Assembly (NCBI GenBank): GCA_016710625.1 | Contig: JADJVK010000017.1 | Span: forward strand, 49,620-113,619 | DNA length: 64,000 nucleotides | Direction: 5' to 3' | Source: Saprospiraceae bacterium | GTDB taxonomy: Bacteria; Bacteroidota; Bacteroidia; Chitinophagales; Saprospiraceae | Shown: positions 37,837 through 48,135 of the stretch, piece by piece | How the letters are laid out: the number at the start of each line of letters is the position of its first letter | Position numbering within the stretch: position 1 is the stretch's first letter | The notes under the pieces: model-generated | What the model was told of the DNA's origin: nothing | Seen by the model: the letters and a program-made list of their open reading frames with translations, nothing else | Database searches by the model: none | Translations under genes and position numbers: made by a program

Positions 37837-40743
37837 AAGAAAAAAGTTGAAAGATTATTTGATATCGGTTTTTGTGTAAAAAACCGATTTGCTGTTTCTA
37901 CTATCACACATCTGCTCCATTTGGTTTTGTCTGGTGTAAATACAATATCTACATTATTTAATGTGGAGAGGGGAGCTCTAGAAACAGGGGCATAAACCGT
38001 ATCAAATTGCCAACTAGATATAATCTTTGGAAACAAATAACTGTTATATTTAAACCCGTAATAATCCATTAAACTATATGGATAGAAAAAATTATTTTCT
38101 TTGAAAAAGGATAAATTTTTATCATAAATAGTGTCTTTTTTATTAAATAAAGCAAGGGAGCTATTCGTTATTTTCCCATTTGGAGTATTAACGAATCCAT
38201 TTCCTACTGCTTCGTACCAATTAAAAGGATAGCTATTATAGGATGTGAAGGATCCAACAAAACCATTGGAGTTTAGACTAGGCTTTTCCCCTGGCTCTGG
38301 TAATTGATTCATACTGAGTAGGAAACCATATTTGTCAATCAATTCTTCATTAAAATCTTGAATCGAGTTTTTAGAAATTATTTCTGTCAAGTTTTGTAGG
38401 TCAGTTAGTTTCCAGGTCGCCCCATCAGCAATAATAGTATCAGAAAGATTGTCATCAATTCTGGGGAATTGAAAGAAGGATATTTCAAATGGCTGTAATT
38501 ATTGTATTTCAAAATCGAATCCTTCATAGTAGGAAGAACTTGCAAATAATTGCCTCCATTACCAACTCCTTCGAGCCTCGTAACGATTGGATTTTGAATA
38601 TTATTCAATGATTTTGGTATTGTTACCTTATATATTTTTTTGTTTCTTGATCCTTCCAAAAACTGTTTACTTTGCCCTTTGCCAATCAACTCATTGAAAT
38701 CCATATAGTTATTGTAGGCATATGCAATGGCAGTAAAATAATATGTTTTTCCATTTTCGAATCGGTGTCCTGTAAATGCATCTGTCGTTAACTCGAATTT
38801 GTCTGGAATTCCTTGATTATTGGCATTTAGCATATAAGTTGATTTGTTCCAAGTTGTTGGATTTAATACGGTTCCATAACTTGGTTTGTAGGCAAAGATA
38901 TCCTTAATTTGGTTCGATATATCAGCCTGAAAAACTTCTTTTACTGAGTTTGTATTCGTTAATGTATATAAATCTTTAAAAAGCAAATTGGTATCTAAGA
39001 TTTGGTAAACTCTATAACCTTCAAATCGAAAAAAGGAATCCTGATTGACAATTTCGTTATTTACCAAACTACTCTTGTATTTCAAATTGAAATTATTAGA
39101 AATTAAGTCGTTGATAAATGTAAAATTTATAGATAAAATATTGGGAGAAATTTTTAAGGTTGGGGCATCTGGACCTTTGTCGAAATTGTTTTTAAAATTA
39201 AAATTTCTATCAAAAAACTGCTGAATTTTGTCATCTACAGCTCTAATTTCATCAAGGCATGGGTTTGGATATTGGATGTTTGGTGCATATACCACACTAT
39301 AGGTCAAATCAATGACTTGCCCTGGGTAGGTGTCAAATGGTCCAATGGATTGAATGGAGCGAATATCGAAACCACTAAATGTTAAGTTTGCCAAGGACCA
39401 TTCCTTTGGTTTACAAGGTTCGCCAGTGAATACAAAATTCACGTATTCAGTACTTTGTGTATTATATGCTATAGAACCTTTAGTATATTTTTCTCCATTT
39501 CTCCATTTGCCAGAAATATAATTATAGAAATGATCAATCAAATATGGAGCATCATCATTTCCATTCCAATTTTCTTGTGGATTGGTGTAATATGTAAAAG
39601 AGGTTAATTTCCCATCAGATAAAGTATCTCCAGTATGATTTATCGTATCTGAAATTATCAGTAGGTTACTATGATAAAGCATATCAATGCCAACCATCGG
39701 AATATCATTACAGAAGGTAGCCGTTGTATTGCATGTGCAATCACTATATCCATCTAAGGCATCTCCATTATAAACATACATCAAATTTCTAAGTGTATCA
39801 TATCCAATCTTATCATCTAAGGAGCAACCTAAATCAGGATCAGACCATAAAGCAACATAGCTATTGGTTAAAATAGATTTTCTATTAATGATTCTTTGGT
39901 TATAGAAAGAGGCATTATTAATAGCTTCATCATCAGAAAGAAAAGCATATGCCATATTTTGAATTTCTAATCCAATTGGCTCCGAAAAATTAGAATTCGT
40001 ATGAATATTTCCATTGTCATTCGTTATCCAGAAAATCATTTGATCAGCATAATTATTCGAACGGTTTTCTAAAATAGGATAATCGCCATCGATTGGGTCA
40101 TATTTGTCATCGCCATTTTCATCAAAAAAGGTGCTAAACCTTGGTTTGTCACTGGTAAATCAAAGGAATATTTATTTTTGAAATATGGATTTCCTTTCGA
40201 TGGCCAAAATTTTATATTGTCTGAGATAGCGGTAATTTCATAAGGTTTCCCAGCGTTTTTAGCTGTTTGATAAGCTTTTTGGTGTTGCTGTATTTCTTTT
40301 CCATAAACTTCAAAATGTTTGTCCCAATGGTTACAAGTTGATTTTTGAGTTGTCCCATCATTTTCATCCAAAGGTCCGGGCCAAAAATCAATCCCAGATG
40401 ACCTAAATGTTCCTGCTGCAATTTTAATATTTCCAGTTGCATCTTTCCCACCAAACCATAATGATGTTGAATAAAAAAGAGCAGTATATGTTTGTTTGCT
40501 ACCAGCTTTTAAAACAAAATAACCTCCTTTTTCAAGTTCCTTATCCCACCACATATCACCACCACCCAATAATTTTGCTCTTACATTATTAATATTCAGT
40601 TCAGTTTGTGATTGGCTAGTTTCGCAATCTCCACTAATCAGAGGCTTTACATTTTTTATCATATGCGATTTTGCTTCACTTTTTGGATAGAACCCTCCTA
40701 ATAGCGATAAACAAATAATAAACTGATAAATATGCTTTTTCAT
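36879..40743 (-). CDS. Giant secreted T9SS protein A, tandem paralogue (two frameshifts)
   Basis: About 1,288 residues after correction. A signal peptide-like N-terminus (MKKHIYQFIICLSLLGGFYPKSEA) is followed by 'ELNINNVRAKLLGGGDMWWDKELEKG', 'TSLWFGGKDATGNIKIAAGTFRSSG', 'DFWPGPLDENDG', 'QMIFWITNDNGN' and 'FEGYRVYQILDT'. An acidic metal-site-like run 'KNDQNGDGKPDPDGA' and a T9SS tail (VLIHPNPYFPSKHS... YNLSGNLLLSQQ... YEIKKVMME) close it. Frames change near 40075-40130 and near 38410-38440; the corrected joins are 'APFFDENGDDKYDP' and 'DDNLSDTIIADGATWKLTDL'. I recall this 'LLGGGDMWWDG' architecture from large secreted proteins of Saprospiria, with no known function. A surface or matrix role is inferred from the export tail. 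Confidence 0.75.
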
Positions 40744-40781
40744 TGGCGTTTACTTTTTAATAGTTATGAATCAATTGGTTA

Positions 40782-41743
40782 GTAAGTTATTCCACCATCA
40801 CTTTTTTGATTTCATAGCTTTTATCGTCCAAATTGGTAATTTTAATTAATAAAATTGTGGTGTTTAAAAGGTTGCCATTTTGTAATTTATGATCCCAAGA
40901 AAACTGTTTGGATATCTGTTGTGATAATAGTAGATTTCCAGATAGGTTATAAATTTCGATCTGACTATTTTCTGGTAAATTGTTCATATTCAGAGTGCTA
41001 TGTTTGCTTGGAAAATAAGGATTTGGGTGAATCAAAACATTGGATAGATTGTTTGAAACGAATTCTGTTTTGAAATTGTCTGCTTCAATTGGGCTGTTTT
41101 TGAAATCTATCAAGTAGGTAGGGTAGCCATTATTTATACCTTTTTCATATTTGACTTGGTATGCATTATCCACCCTCAATTTTATCACACATTCACTCGG
41201 AATAAGTCCTTTGCTCCCTGCTCCCAAAGGTTTCAATGCTTTGAGTGGCATTGGGATACTCGTCCAAGTATTTTTCTTTAACTGCATTGCCTTGATTGAT
41301 TTATTATTAATCAAAAAAGTTTTTCTGATAGTCTCACAAGAATCATAGGTTTGATTAGTGACATATATAAAATGTTGACCACCAGCAAAATAGCTGTAAG
41401 CACTTCCATTAGGCAAAGTGTCTCCAGTAAATAAATTTCCATTGGGATTCCAAAGCATATCTCCGCCAATCTGGTTTACTTTTTTACAAATGGAATCGTA
41501 CTTTTCTGAATAACAAGAATTTTCACCGAAATAAATATTGAGTCTTTTTCCTGTTTCGATATCAACAGCATAACCTGGGAACCATCCCATGCCATACAAT
41601 GGTTTGCCATTTGCATCTACAGCACCATCTGGATCGGGTTTACCATCCCCATTTTGGTCGTTTTTGCCAACGGAAAAATCTCCTCTTAAATCAAATTGTG
41701 ATGGAAATTTTCCGTCGGGGTTGGGTTTCGTTTCTAAACCCAA
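40782..41743. repeat. Long direct repeat, copy 2 (3' part of giant T9SS gene B)
   Basis: Near-identical partner of 36874-37836. Confidence 0.85.
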
Positions 41744-44680
41744 ATAATATTTTGATAATGAACTATTTGTATTCATTTTACTCGTATAAAAAGTGTTAGC
41801 AGTTTCTACTATCACACATCTACTCCACTTGGATTTGTCAGGTGTTAATACAATATCTACATTATTTAATTTTGATATTGGAGCTCTTGAGATAGATCCA
41901 AAAGTGTTTTCAAGCATCCATCCAGTAGTGAAATATGGTAGATTATTGTTGTTAACAACATATCCTCTAAAATTCATTAAACCAAATGGATAAAATAAAT
42001 TATTCGATTTTGTATAAGCTAAATATGGATCAATAAATGGATCGTTTTCAACATTAAAGAACTTTAAAGTGGGTGAATTAATCTTGCCATTATTTGTATT
42101 TACAAACCCATCTCCAATTGATTCATACCAATTGAATGGCAAAGAATTATAGCTTATTTTAACCCCTCTAAATCCATTGTTTGAATTGGAGAAGACAAAT
42201 TCCCCTGGCTCGATTGCCTGCTCAACTCTTAAAATTATGCCAAAACTATCCAACAATTCTTCATTGAATTCTGCAATTCTATTTTTTGCAATGATAGAAT
42301 TATTATTGGTCAAGTCAGTCAATTTCCATCTTGTAGCCGATGATAATATGGTGTCATTCAAGGTGCTATCTACTATTGATATTTGAAATTGTTTGCCATT
42401 ACATTTCTCAGGGTCGATAATTAGCAGCTGCAAAGGAGAAGTACTAAGATTGTAAGCCACTTTACCGTCATTGGTGTTTTTTAATATAGATTCTCTCACA
42501 GTTGATGAAATTTGAAGGATATTGCTCCCTGTTCCTTCTCCTTCTAATCGAGTGACGATGGGCTCAACCAAATATTTTTCCCCTCTTTGCGGCGATACAG
42601 CATAGACTTTTATATTTCTTGAACCTTCGAAATATTGCTGCCTTTGGCCATAGTTTTCTACAGTATTAAACTCTTCATAATTATTGTAATCGTAAGCAAC
42701 GACAGAATAATAATAGGTTTTACCATTTTCCAGTTTTTTTCCTGTAAAAGCATCATAACTTATTGTAAATGATTGTGGAATACCATTGTTACTGGAGTTT
42801 TGGACGTATGGTATTTTATTCCATGAGTTAGGCTGACCATTCGAGGACAAATTCGGAGTGAAGGAGTAAATGTTTTTAATACCATTTTTTAAATCACATT
42901 GAAATATCTCTTTTGATTTGTTTGGATTCTTTAAATCAACTATACATTTTCTTTTAGTTGAAATACTCGATATCCTTCAAAACGATAATATGGATCAATA
43001 GCTTCTTTGGGTGCATATTTACAATAGACTAAATGATCTAAATTTTGATTGTTAGAATATTCGTTATTGAAAAAACTAAAAGTGATGGATTGATTTTTTG
43101 GTAGGGTTATCAAATCTGGGGCATCTGGTCCAGGACAAATATCACAATGATATTTTCCAAAAAGTTCATCAAAAAATATTTGAACTCGATCATCTGCATC
43201 CCTTAAAGCATTCAAACAAGGCTTTGGATGATTTACTTTTGGAGCAAAAACAACTGCATAAGATATTTCATTTGTTTGACCAGGAAGTATGGAAAATGGA
43301 CCAGTTGTTTGTATAGTTCTAAAGTCTTGGCCTGGAAAACCTAAGCTTGCCATAGACCATCCAGATGGGTTGCAGGGTTCATCAGTAAAAACATAATTTA
43401 CGAAACTTGTACTACTTGGATTGAAACCTAATCCACCATAAGTGTATTTTGTACCATCCTTCCATCTTCCAGATAAATAATTATAATAATCTTGTGAAGT
43501 AGTTGGATCACTAAATTGAGGTTCAATACTTTTAGCGAAATAAGTAAATGAAGTCATCTTTCCATCAACAGTATCAATTGGATTTCCAATTGAATCAAAT
43601 TGAAATACTTTTCCGCCATTTAAGATATCAATTCCCACCATTGGAATTTCATTACAATAAGTTGGAGTGGTGCCACAATTACAACCAGATGATCCATCTA
43701 CTGCATCCCCGTTATAAACATACATTAGACTCCTAGTAGTATCACAACCTATCATATCATCAGAACCACAGCCTAAATCTGGATCTGTCCATATTCCTAA
43801 ATATGCATCTCTAGTTAAAGTTGTTCCCTTATAGATCATTTTTGAACTATATAAAGTTGTATTATTTATGACATAATCGTTTATCAAAAAAGCATAAGCC
43901 ATATTCTGTATTTCAATTTGTAATGCTTCACTTCCTTTTGATAAAGTATGTACATTACCATTATCATTGATGATCCAAAACACCATCTGATCAGCATAAT
44001 AATTATTGTTTCTTAAGCCTGACAAAATCGGATAATCTCCATTTAATGGATTATAAGTATCATCACCATCTAAATCAAAAAATGGGGCTAATCCACCACC
44101 ATTTACAGGTAATTTAAATCCATTCATTTTTTCAAAAAATGGATTTCCTTTGCTGGGCCAAGCTTTTACATCATCAGGTACATCTTTTTCTAAATAGCTA
44201 GTCCCATTCTTTATTGAAGAATCATAATTATTTATATGAGCTTTGATATTAGAACCAAATACCGTAAAATGTCGATCCCAATTATTGCAATTTACTAAAT
44301 CAGTTATTCCATCAATAGGATCAAGAGGTCCAGACCAAAAATCCGTTCCATTATTTCTATACGTTGAAGCAGCTAATTTAATATTTCCCACTTTATCTCT
44401 TCCTCCAATCCACAACCCACCTGCAAACAAAGCAGAAACTTCAGGCTGTCCAGCTTTTGTTTTAGGAATTACATATTTTTGCAACAGACTTTCCATCCCA
44501 CCACATATCACCACCTCCCAAAAGCCTAGCTCTTACATTGTTGATATTCAAGTCTGTTTGAGATTGGCTCGGATTACAAGGGGATAATAAGTTTAGTTTT
44601 ACTTTTGGGTTGTTTTTGGAATGAGCAAAAAGTAAAAACGGAAGATGAATAACAATGAGTAGTAAAAATATTGGTTTCAT
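40787..44680 (-). CDS. Giant secreted T9SS protein B, tandem paralogue (two frameshifts)
   Basis: About 1,297 residues after correction, with signal peptide 'MKPIFLLLIVIHLPFLLFA'. The N-terminal block repeats that of protein A: 'DLNINNVRARLLGGGDMWWDGKSVAKYVIP', 'AGGLWIGGRDKVGNIKLAASTYRNNG', 'DFWSGPLDPIDG', 'FFDLDGDDTYNPLNGDYPIL' and 'QMVFWIINDNGN'. Frame changes lie near 44490 (join 'SVAKYVIPKT') and near 42945, in an AAAAGAAAATG run (join 'LKEKCIVDLKNPNKSK'). The C-terminal third, including the T9SS tail ending 'YEIKKVMVE', is nearly identical to protein A. The two genes are head to tail with a gap of only 43 bases and no terminator, so they are probably co-transcribed, B first. Function unknown. 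Confidence 0.75.
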
Positions 44681-44717
44681 ATATTAAAATTAAGTGTTTA
44701 ATAATATTCAAAGTTAT

Positions 44718-44725
44718 TAAATTTG
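44718..44725 (+). promoter_or_regulatory. Putative -7 element (TAAATTTG)
   Basis: Exact TAnnTTTG match 52 bases before the ATG at 44778, in the gap between divergent genes. Confidence 0.35.
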
Positions 44726-44777
44726 TAGGTCTGATTTTTTTAAATCCGATTAATTGTCGCCAATTATACATTTTAAA

Positions 44778-45368
44778 ATGAAAAATATACAAGATTTTTT
44801 ATCAAAATATGACTTTGCTGGTTCAATTGTGCTTTTAGAAGGAAAAAGAAATGTCCTCCTTGAAGACCAGCCAAAACTAGTCGCTTTGGGAATATTATTA
44901 GCATCTCAATCAAAACATATACTTTTTAGAAGTGGTAATGCTGATGGAGCTGATAAATATTTTGCTCAAGGAGTGAGTGAAGTCAATGCCAATAGATTAC
45001 AAGTGATCACCCCTTACGATGGCCATCGCAAAAAAGATAATCTAGCTTATGATACAATTTCATTAGATTCCATTAATCTAGCGGAAGAACCAGAAGTGGT
45101 TTATCAATCAAAAGCTAATAAAAAAACAGAAAAGTTGATAGATAAATATGTGGCTGGAGATCGCAATCAATTCGCCATCAAAGCAGCATATATCATTAGA
45201 GACACCATCAAAGCTATTGGAACGGATGATATTCCAGCCGCTTCATTTGGCTTTTTTTATGACGATTTGAAAAATCCTATGTCTGGTGGGACAGGTCATA
45301 CAATGCAGGTATGTTTGGATAACCAAATTCCAATTCTGGATCAAAAAGAATGGTTTGATTGGTTGTAA
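44778..45368 (+). CDS. SLOG/Rossmann-like protein of unknown function
   Basis: 196 residues from the ATG at 44778 (MKNIQDFLSKYDFAGSIVLLEGKR). A TTG at 44754 in frame would add eight residues but is less likely. The first half reads as a nucleotide-binding Rossmann fold of the SLOG type: 'GSIVLLEGKRNV', then 'ILFRSGNADGADKYFAQGV', matching the SLOG pattern SGgA.GaD..ae.ga, then 'RLQVITPYDGHRKK'. 'SGGTGHTMQVCLDNQIPILDQKEW' near the end fits the closing strand. SLOG proteins bind nucleotides or nucleotide-derived signals and often occur with defence or stress systems. No such partner is seen here. The neighbour to the right is the convergent NlpC-like gene. The assignment is from motif only. Confidence 0.55.
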   Translation: MKNIQDFLSKYDFAGSIVLLEGKRNVLLEDQPKLVALGILLASQSKHILFRSGNADGADKYFAQGVSEVNANRLQVITPYDGHRKKDNLAYDTISLDSINLAEEPEVVYQSKANKKTEKLIDKYVAGDRNQFAIKAAYIIRDTIKAIGTDDIPAASFGFFYDDLKNPMSGGTGHTMQVCLDNQIPILDQKEWFDWL

Positions 45369-45376
45369 AAAAAAAA

Positions 45377-46219
45377 TCAATTCTCAAAAATAGATGTTTG
45401 TGCTAAATCACTATTATTTTTTTCTACAATTACCCCTGGAATATGTTCTTCAGTGGGTAAAAGTCGTTTGATGATTCTCGATTTATAAATATATTTTTGA
45501 GTGTTGGCATCTATAATTCCATACATATCAATAGGGTCAATCCGAACTTTATCATGGACGTGAATGATTTGTCCATCACCTATTAGCATTCCAACATGAA
45601 TTATGGTACCTCTTTCATCATCGAAAAAAACCAAATCTCCTAATTGTGCATTGGTATAAAATTCAACATTTTCACCATTTTTCACTTGTTCGAAATGATA
45701 TCTTGGGATATAGATTCCCATCAATCGATACACCATTTGAACGAGAGCAGAAGCATCAATACCAAAAGGTGATTTTCCACCAAATAAGTAGGGGCTATTT
45801 AGATATTTTAGAACGAGTTTTTGTGCTAACTTACTATTAGGATCTGTCTTTTCTGGATTTACAATACTCCCATTATAAAAGAATTTTTTAATGCCATGCT
45901 TAAAACTCATGCCATCATATTGGAATAAATTCGAGCCAATGAGAACTGGAATATTTTCATTTTCTACAGTGATAATATTCACCAAATCTAAGCAATAATT
46001 AGCTTTCAAATTTGCTTTTTCTAACTCAAAATCCTTTAATTGTGCAGCTATCACCCAACCTTCATGGTGATCAATGATGGAACGAATATAATACCAGCTT
46101 TCATGTACCGTTAGCACCATTACAATTTCTCCAAATAACAGTTGAGATGTCATCAAACTGTCTTCAGAAGCGTCTTTTCTGACACAAACTAGGCTTAGTT
46201 CACAAATTTTAAAATTCAT
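45377..46219 (-). CDS. NlpC/P60-type protein with catalytic Cys replaced by Ala
   Basis: 280 residues without signal peptide. Residues 1-110 are SH3-like (VRKDASEDSLMTSQLLFGEIVMVL, WYYIRSIIDHHEGWV). Residues 125-245 form an NlpC/P60 domain: 'YLNSPYLFGGKSPFGID-ASALVQMVYRLMGIYIPR', 'AQLGDLVFFDDERGTIIHVGMLIGDGQIIHVH'. In active members the residue after GID is the nucleophile Cys (GIDCSG). Here it is Ala156, codon GCT, two bases from any Cys codon. Catalytic His208 and His220 remain. Active relatives cut gamma-D-glutamyl-diamino acid bonds in cell-wall peptides; this one should bind but not cut. About 35 residues at the C-terminus look disordered. An exact promoter element lies just upstream. 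Confidence 0.85.
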   Translation of the reverse strand: MNFKICELSLVCVRKDASEDSLMTSQLLFGEIVMVLTVHESWYYIRSIIDHHEGWVIAAQLKDFELEKANLKANYCLDLVNIITVENENIPVLIGSNLFQYDGMSFKHGIKKFFYNGSIVNPEKTDPNSKLAQKLVLKYLNSPYLFGGKSPFGIDASALVQMVYRLMGIYIPRYHFEQVKNGENVEFYTNAQLGDLVFFDDERGTIIHVGMLIGDGQIIHVHDKVRIDPIDMYGIIDANTQKYIYKSRIIKRLLPTEEHIPGVIVEKNNSDLAQTSIFEN

Positions 46220-46236
46220 TTTTATAAATTGGAAAG

Positions 46237-46244
46237 CAAAAATA
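46237..46244 (-). promoter_or_regulatory. Putative -7 element (TATTTTTG)
   Basis: Exact TAnnTTTG match on the minus strand, 18 bases before the ATG at 46219. Confidence 0.4.
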
Positions 46245-46276
46245 CTAAAAAATGGGATTATCCGTTCCTATTAAAA

Positions 46277-46308
46277 TTTGTTTTTTGACTAGCCACCAAC
46301 TACCTTTG
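46277..46308 (+). promoter_or_regulatory. Bacteroidota promoter for porP/sprF
   Basis: TTTG at 46277-46280 and TACCTTTG at 46301-46308 are spaced by 20 bases, the same geometry as at 28830-28861. The -7 element ends where an in-frame upstream ATG (46308) begins, so the later ATG at 46335 must be the start. Confidence 0.65.
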
Positions 46309-46334
46309 TGTGTTTTTTGAAAGAATTTCATAAT

Positions 46335-47363
46335 ATGAAGCATATTTTTAGCTTAATTTTTAGCATTTTTATTACTGTTTCCATTTTCGGACAGGATAAA
46401 CATTTTAGTCAATTTTATGCCACTCCGATGGCTTTAAATCCTGCAATGAGTGGGTTGTTTGATGGGAGATATCGGATTGGGGTGAACTATAGAGATCAAG
46501 GAAGAGGAAGTTTGGATTATCCATTCCGTACTTTTGCTGGCTCCTTTGATTTGAAATTTGATTTTCCTCGTCAATCTCAATATAAAGATTCTTATGGAGT
46601 AGGCTTGCTATTTTATACTGATAGAGTTTCAGGTTTTGAGTTTAATACGACCAATTTGAGTGTGTCAGGAGCTTATCATAAAGCTTTGAACCCAGAGAGT
46701 AACCAATATTTATCCCTTGGTTTTCAAGGTGGTGTAATCCAAAGATCAGTAACTTACGACAATTTCATTTTTCAAGATCAGTTCAATGGAACTACAGGAT
46801 ATACCTACAATACTAGAGAGCCTTTGCCCGATAATTCGAGAGCTTTTGCCGACTTTTCGGTAGGATTGCAATATACGGTAGCCCCAACCAATAAATTTGG
46901 ATATTATATAGGTGCAACTATGCAACACATAGGAGCTCCAAGAATTTCATTGAAAGAATATAGTAATGTAGACTTGAATAAAATGTATCGATTGTATTCA
47001 GGATATGCTGGGTTTAATATTCCAGTAGGATATAATTTGCAGTTGGCACCAAAGGTGTTTGTCGCTGCTCAGGGTCCACATCTTGAAATGATTGGGGGCA
47101 ATAATTTTAGATTTTTAATTGATGAAAAAACGGCATTGATTGCAGGACCTTGGATAAGATTTGTACGAAATGACAAAACTGTCAACCCATATTCTTTCTC
47201 AGATTTTATTGGATTGATTGGCTTGGAATACAATAAAATTAATTTATCTATTAGCTACGACCACAGCTTCACAGCTTACAGAAGTAAATTTGGGGCAATG
47301 GAATTGACAATTAGTTATATCGGTAGTTATGATAATGACGATGATTTTTGTCCAAGATTTTAA
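46335..47363 (+). CDS. PorP/SprF family type IX secretion system membrane protein
   Basis: 342 residues with signal peptide 'MKHIFSLIFSIFITVSIFGQ'. The family signature follows at once: 'DKHFSQFYATPMALNPAMSGLFDGRYRIGVNYRDQ', then repeated amphipathic strands, 'GVGLLFYTDRVSGFEFNTT', and a C-terminal 'LTISYIG'. PorP/SprF proteins are outer-membrane barrels of the T9SS; in gliding species SprF is needed to export SprB. Several paralogues per genome are usual, often next to large adhesins, and two giant T9SS cargo genes lie about 1.7 kb upstream. The start at 46335 is decided by the promoter and signal peptide. A direct pairing with those cargoes is inference. Confidence 0.92.
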   Translation: MKHIFSLIFSIFITVSIFGQDKHFSQFYATPMALNPAMSGLFDGRYRIGVNYRDQGRGSLDYPFRTFAGSFDLKFDFPRQSQYKDSYGVGLLFYTDRVSGFEFNTTNLSVSGAYHKALNPESNQYLSLGFQGGVIQRSVTYDNFIFQDQFNGTTGYTYNTREPLPDNSRAFADFSVGLQYTVAPTNKFGYYIGATMQHIGAPRISLKEYSNVDLNKMYRLYSGYAGFNIPVGYNLQLAPKVFVAAQGPHLEMIGGNNFRFLIDEKTALIAGPWIRFVRNDKTVNPYSFSDFIGLIGLEYNKINLSISYDHSFTAYRSKFGAMELTISYIGSYDNDDDFCPRF

Positions 47364-47410
47364 TTGGTTGGGATTCCCACCAAATTCAAATATAAATCGT
47401 AATAAAAATC

Positions 47411-48097
47411 ATGTTTCAAGATTATACCAATATTTCTATTTTTCCGACAACAACGGCTGATGTTTAAGCAAACTTGATTGCAGCTTTGCTTTGTGGTTTA
47501 ATCTTGTCATTAATTTATCGTTTCACCTATAAAGGTCCCTCTTATTCGGTTTCATTTGTGAATGCTTTGGTCATTCTGACCATTATTTCCGCATTGGTTA
47601 TTTTGGTGATTGGAAATAATTTAGCTAGAGCCTTTGGTTTGGTTGGTGCCATGAGCATCATCCGTTTTCGAACTGCCGTCAGAGATACCATGGATATGGT
47701 GTATATTTTTCTTTCTTTGGCGATAGGGATGGCTTGTGGTATTGGCTTGAATGTCATTGCATTGTTAGGTGTTGTGGTGTCAGGTATAATAATTATTGTG
47801 ATGTCATTGACACATTTTGGTGCTCCTAGAAGAAGAATGCACTTATTACAAATTGCATATGATTCGAATATTACACCCACCAAAGATTTTGAGAAAATTC
47901 TCAGTGAATACTGTAGAAATGTAAAATTGGTAAATTTGAAAAAAGACACAAGAGGCCATTTAGAAGCCTATTACCAAATTTTATTCAAAAAGCACAATTC
48001 CACTCTTGATTTCACTAATAAATTGAGTGAAGTAGCCGCAGTGAAAAATGTAAGAGTTTTCTTTGATGAAGATGATATGAATTCACCAACATTATAA
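47411..48097 (+). CDS. DUF4956 membrane protein, interrupted by an in-frame TAA
   Basis: From the ATG at 47411 the frame reads 'MFQDYTNISIFPTTTADV', a TAA at 47465-47467, then 'ANLIAALLCGLILSLIYRFTYKGPSYS' without any shift. Read through, the protein has about 228 residues. Three to four membrane segments follow (FVNALVILTIISALVILVIGNNLARAFGLVGAMSII, YIFLSLAIGMACGIGLNVIALLGVVVSGIIIIVMSL), with the family-typical 'SIIRFRTAVRDTMDMVYIFLSLAIGMACG'. A cytoplasmic domain of about 80 residues ends it. DUF4956 proteins are often found beside VTC-type polyphosphate or CotH genes; none is present here. The TAA could be a CAA (Gln) with a C-to-T change. Translation from a TTG at 47474 (after the stop) is another possibility. 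Confidence 0.8.
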
Positions 48098-48135
48098 ATT
48101 GATTTTATAACAGTTTATAGAAAATTTTTCAATCT

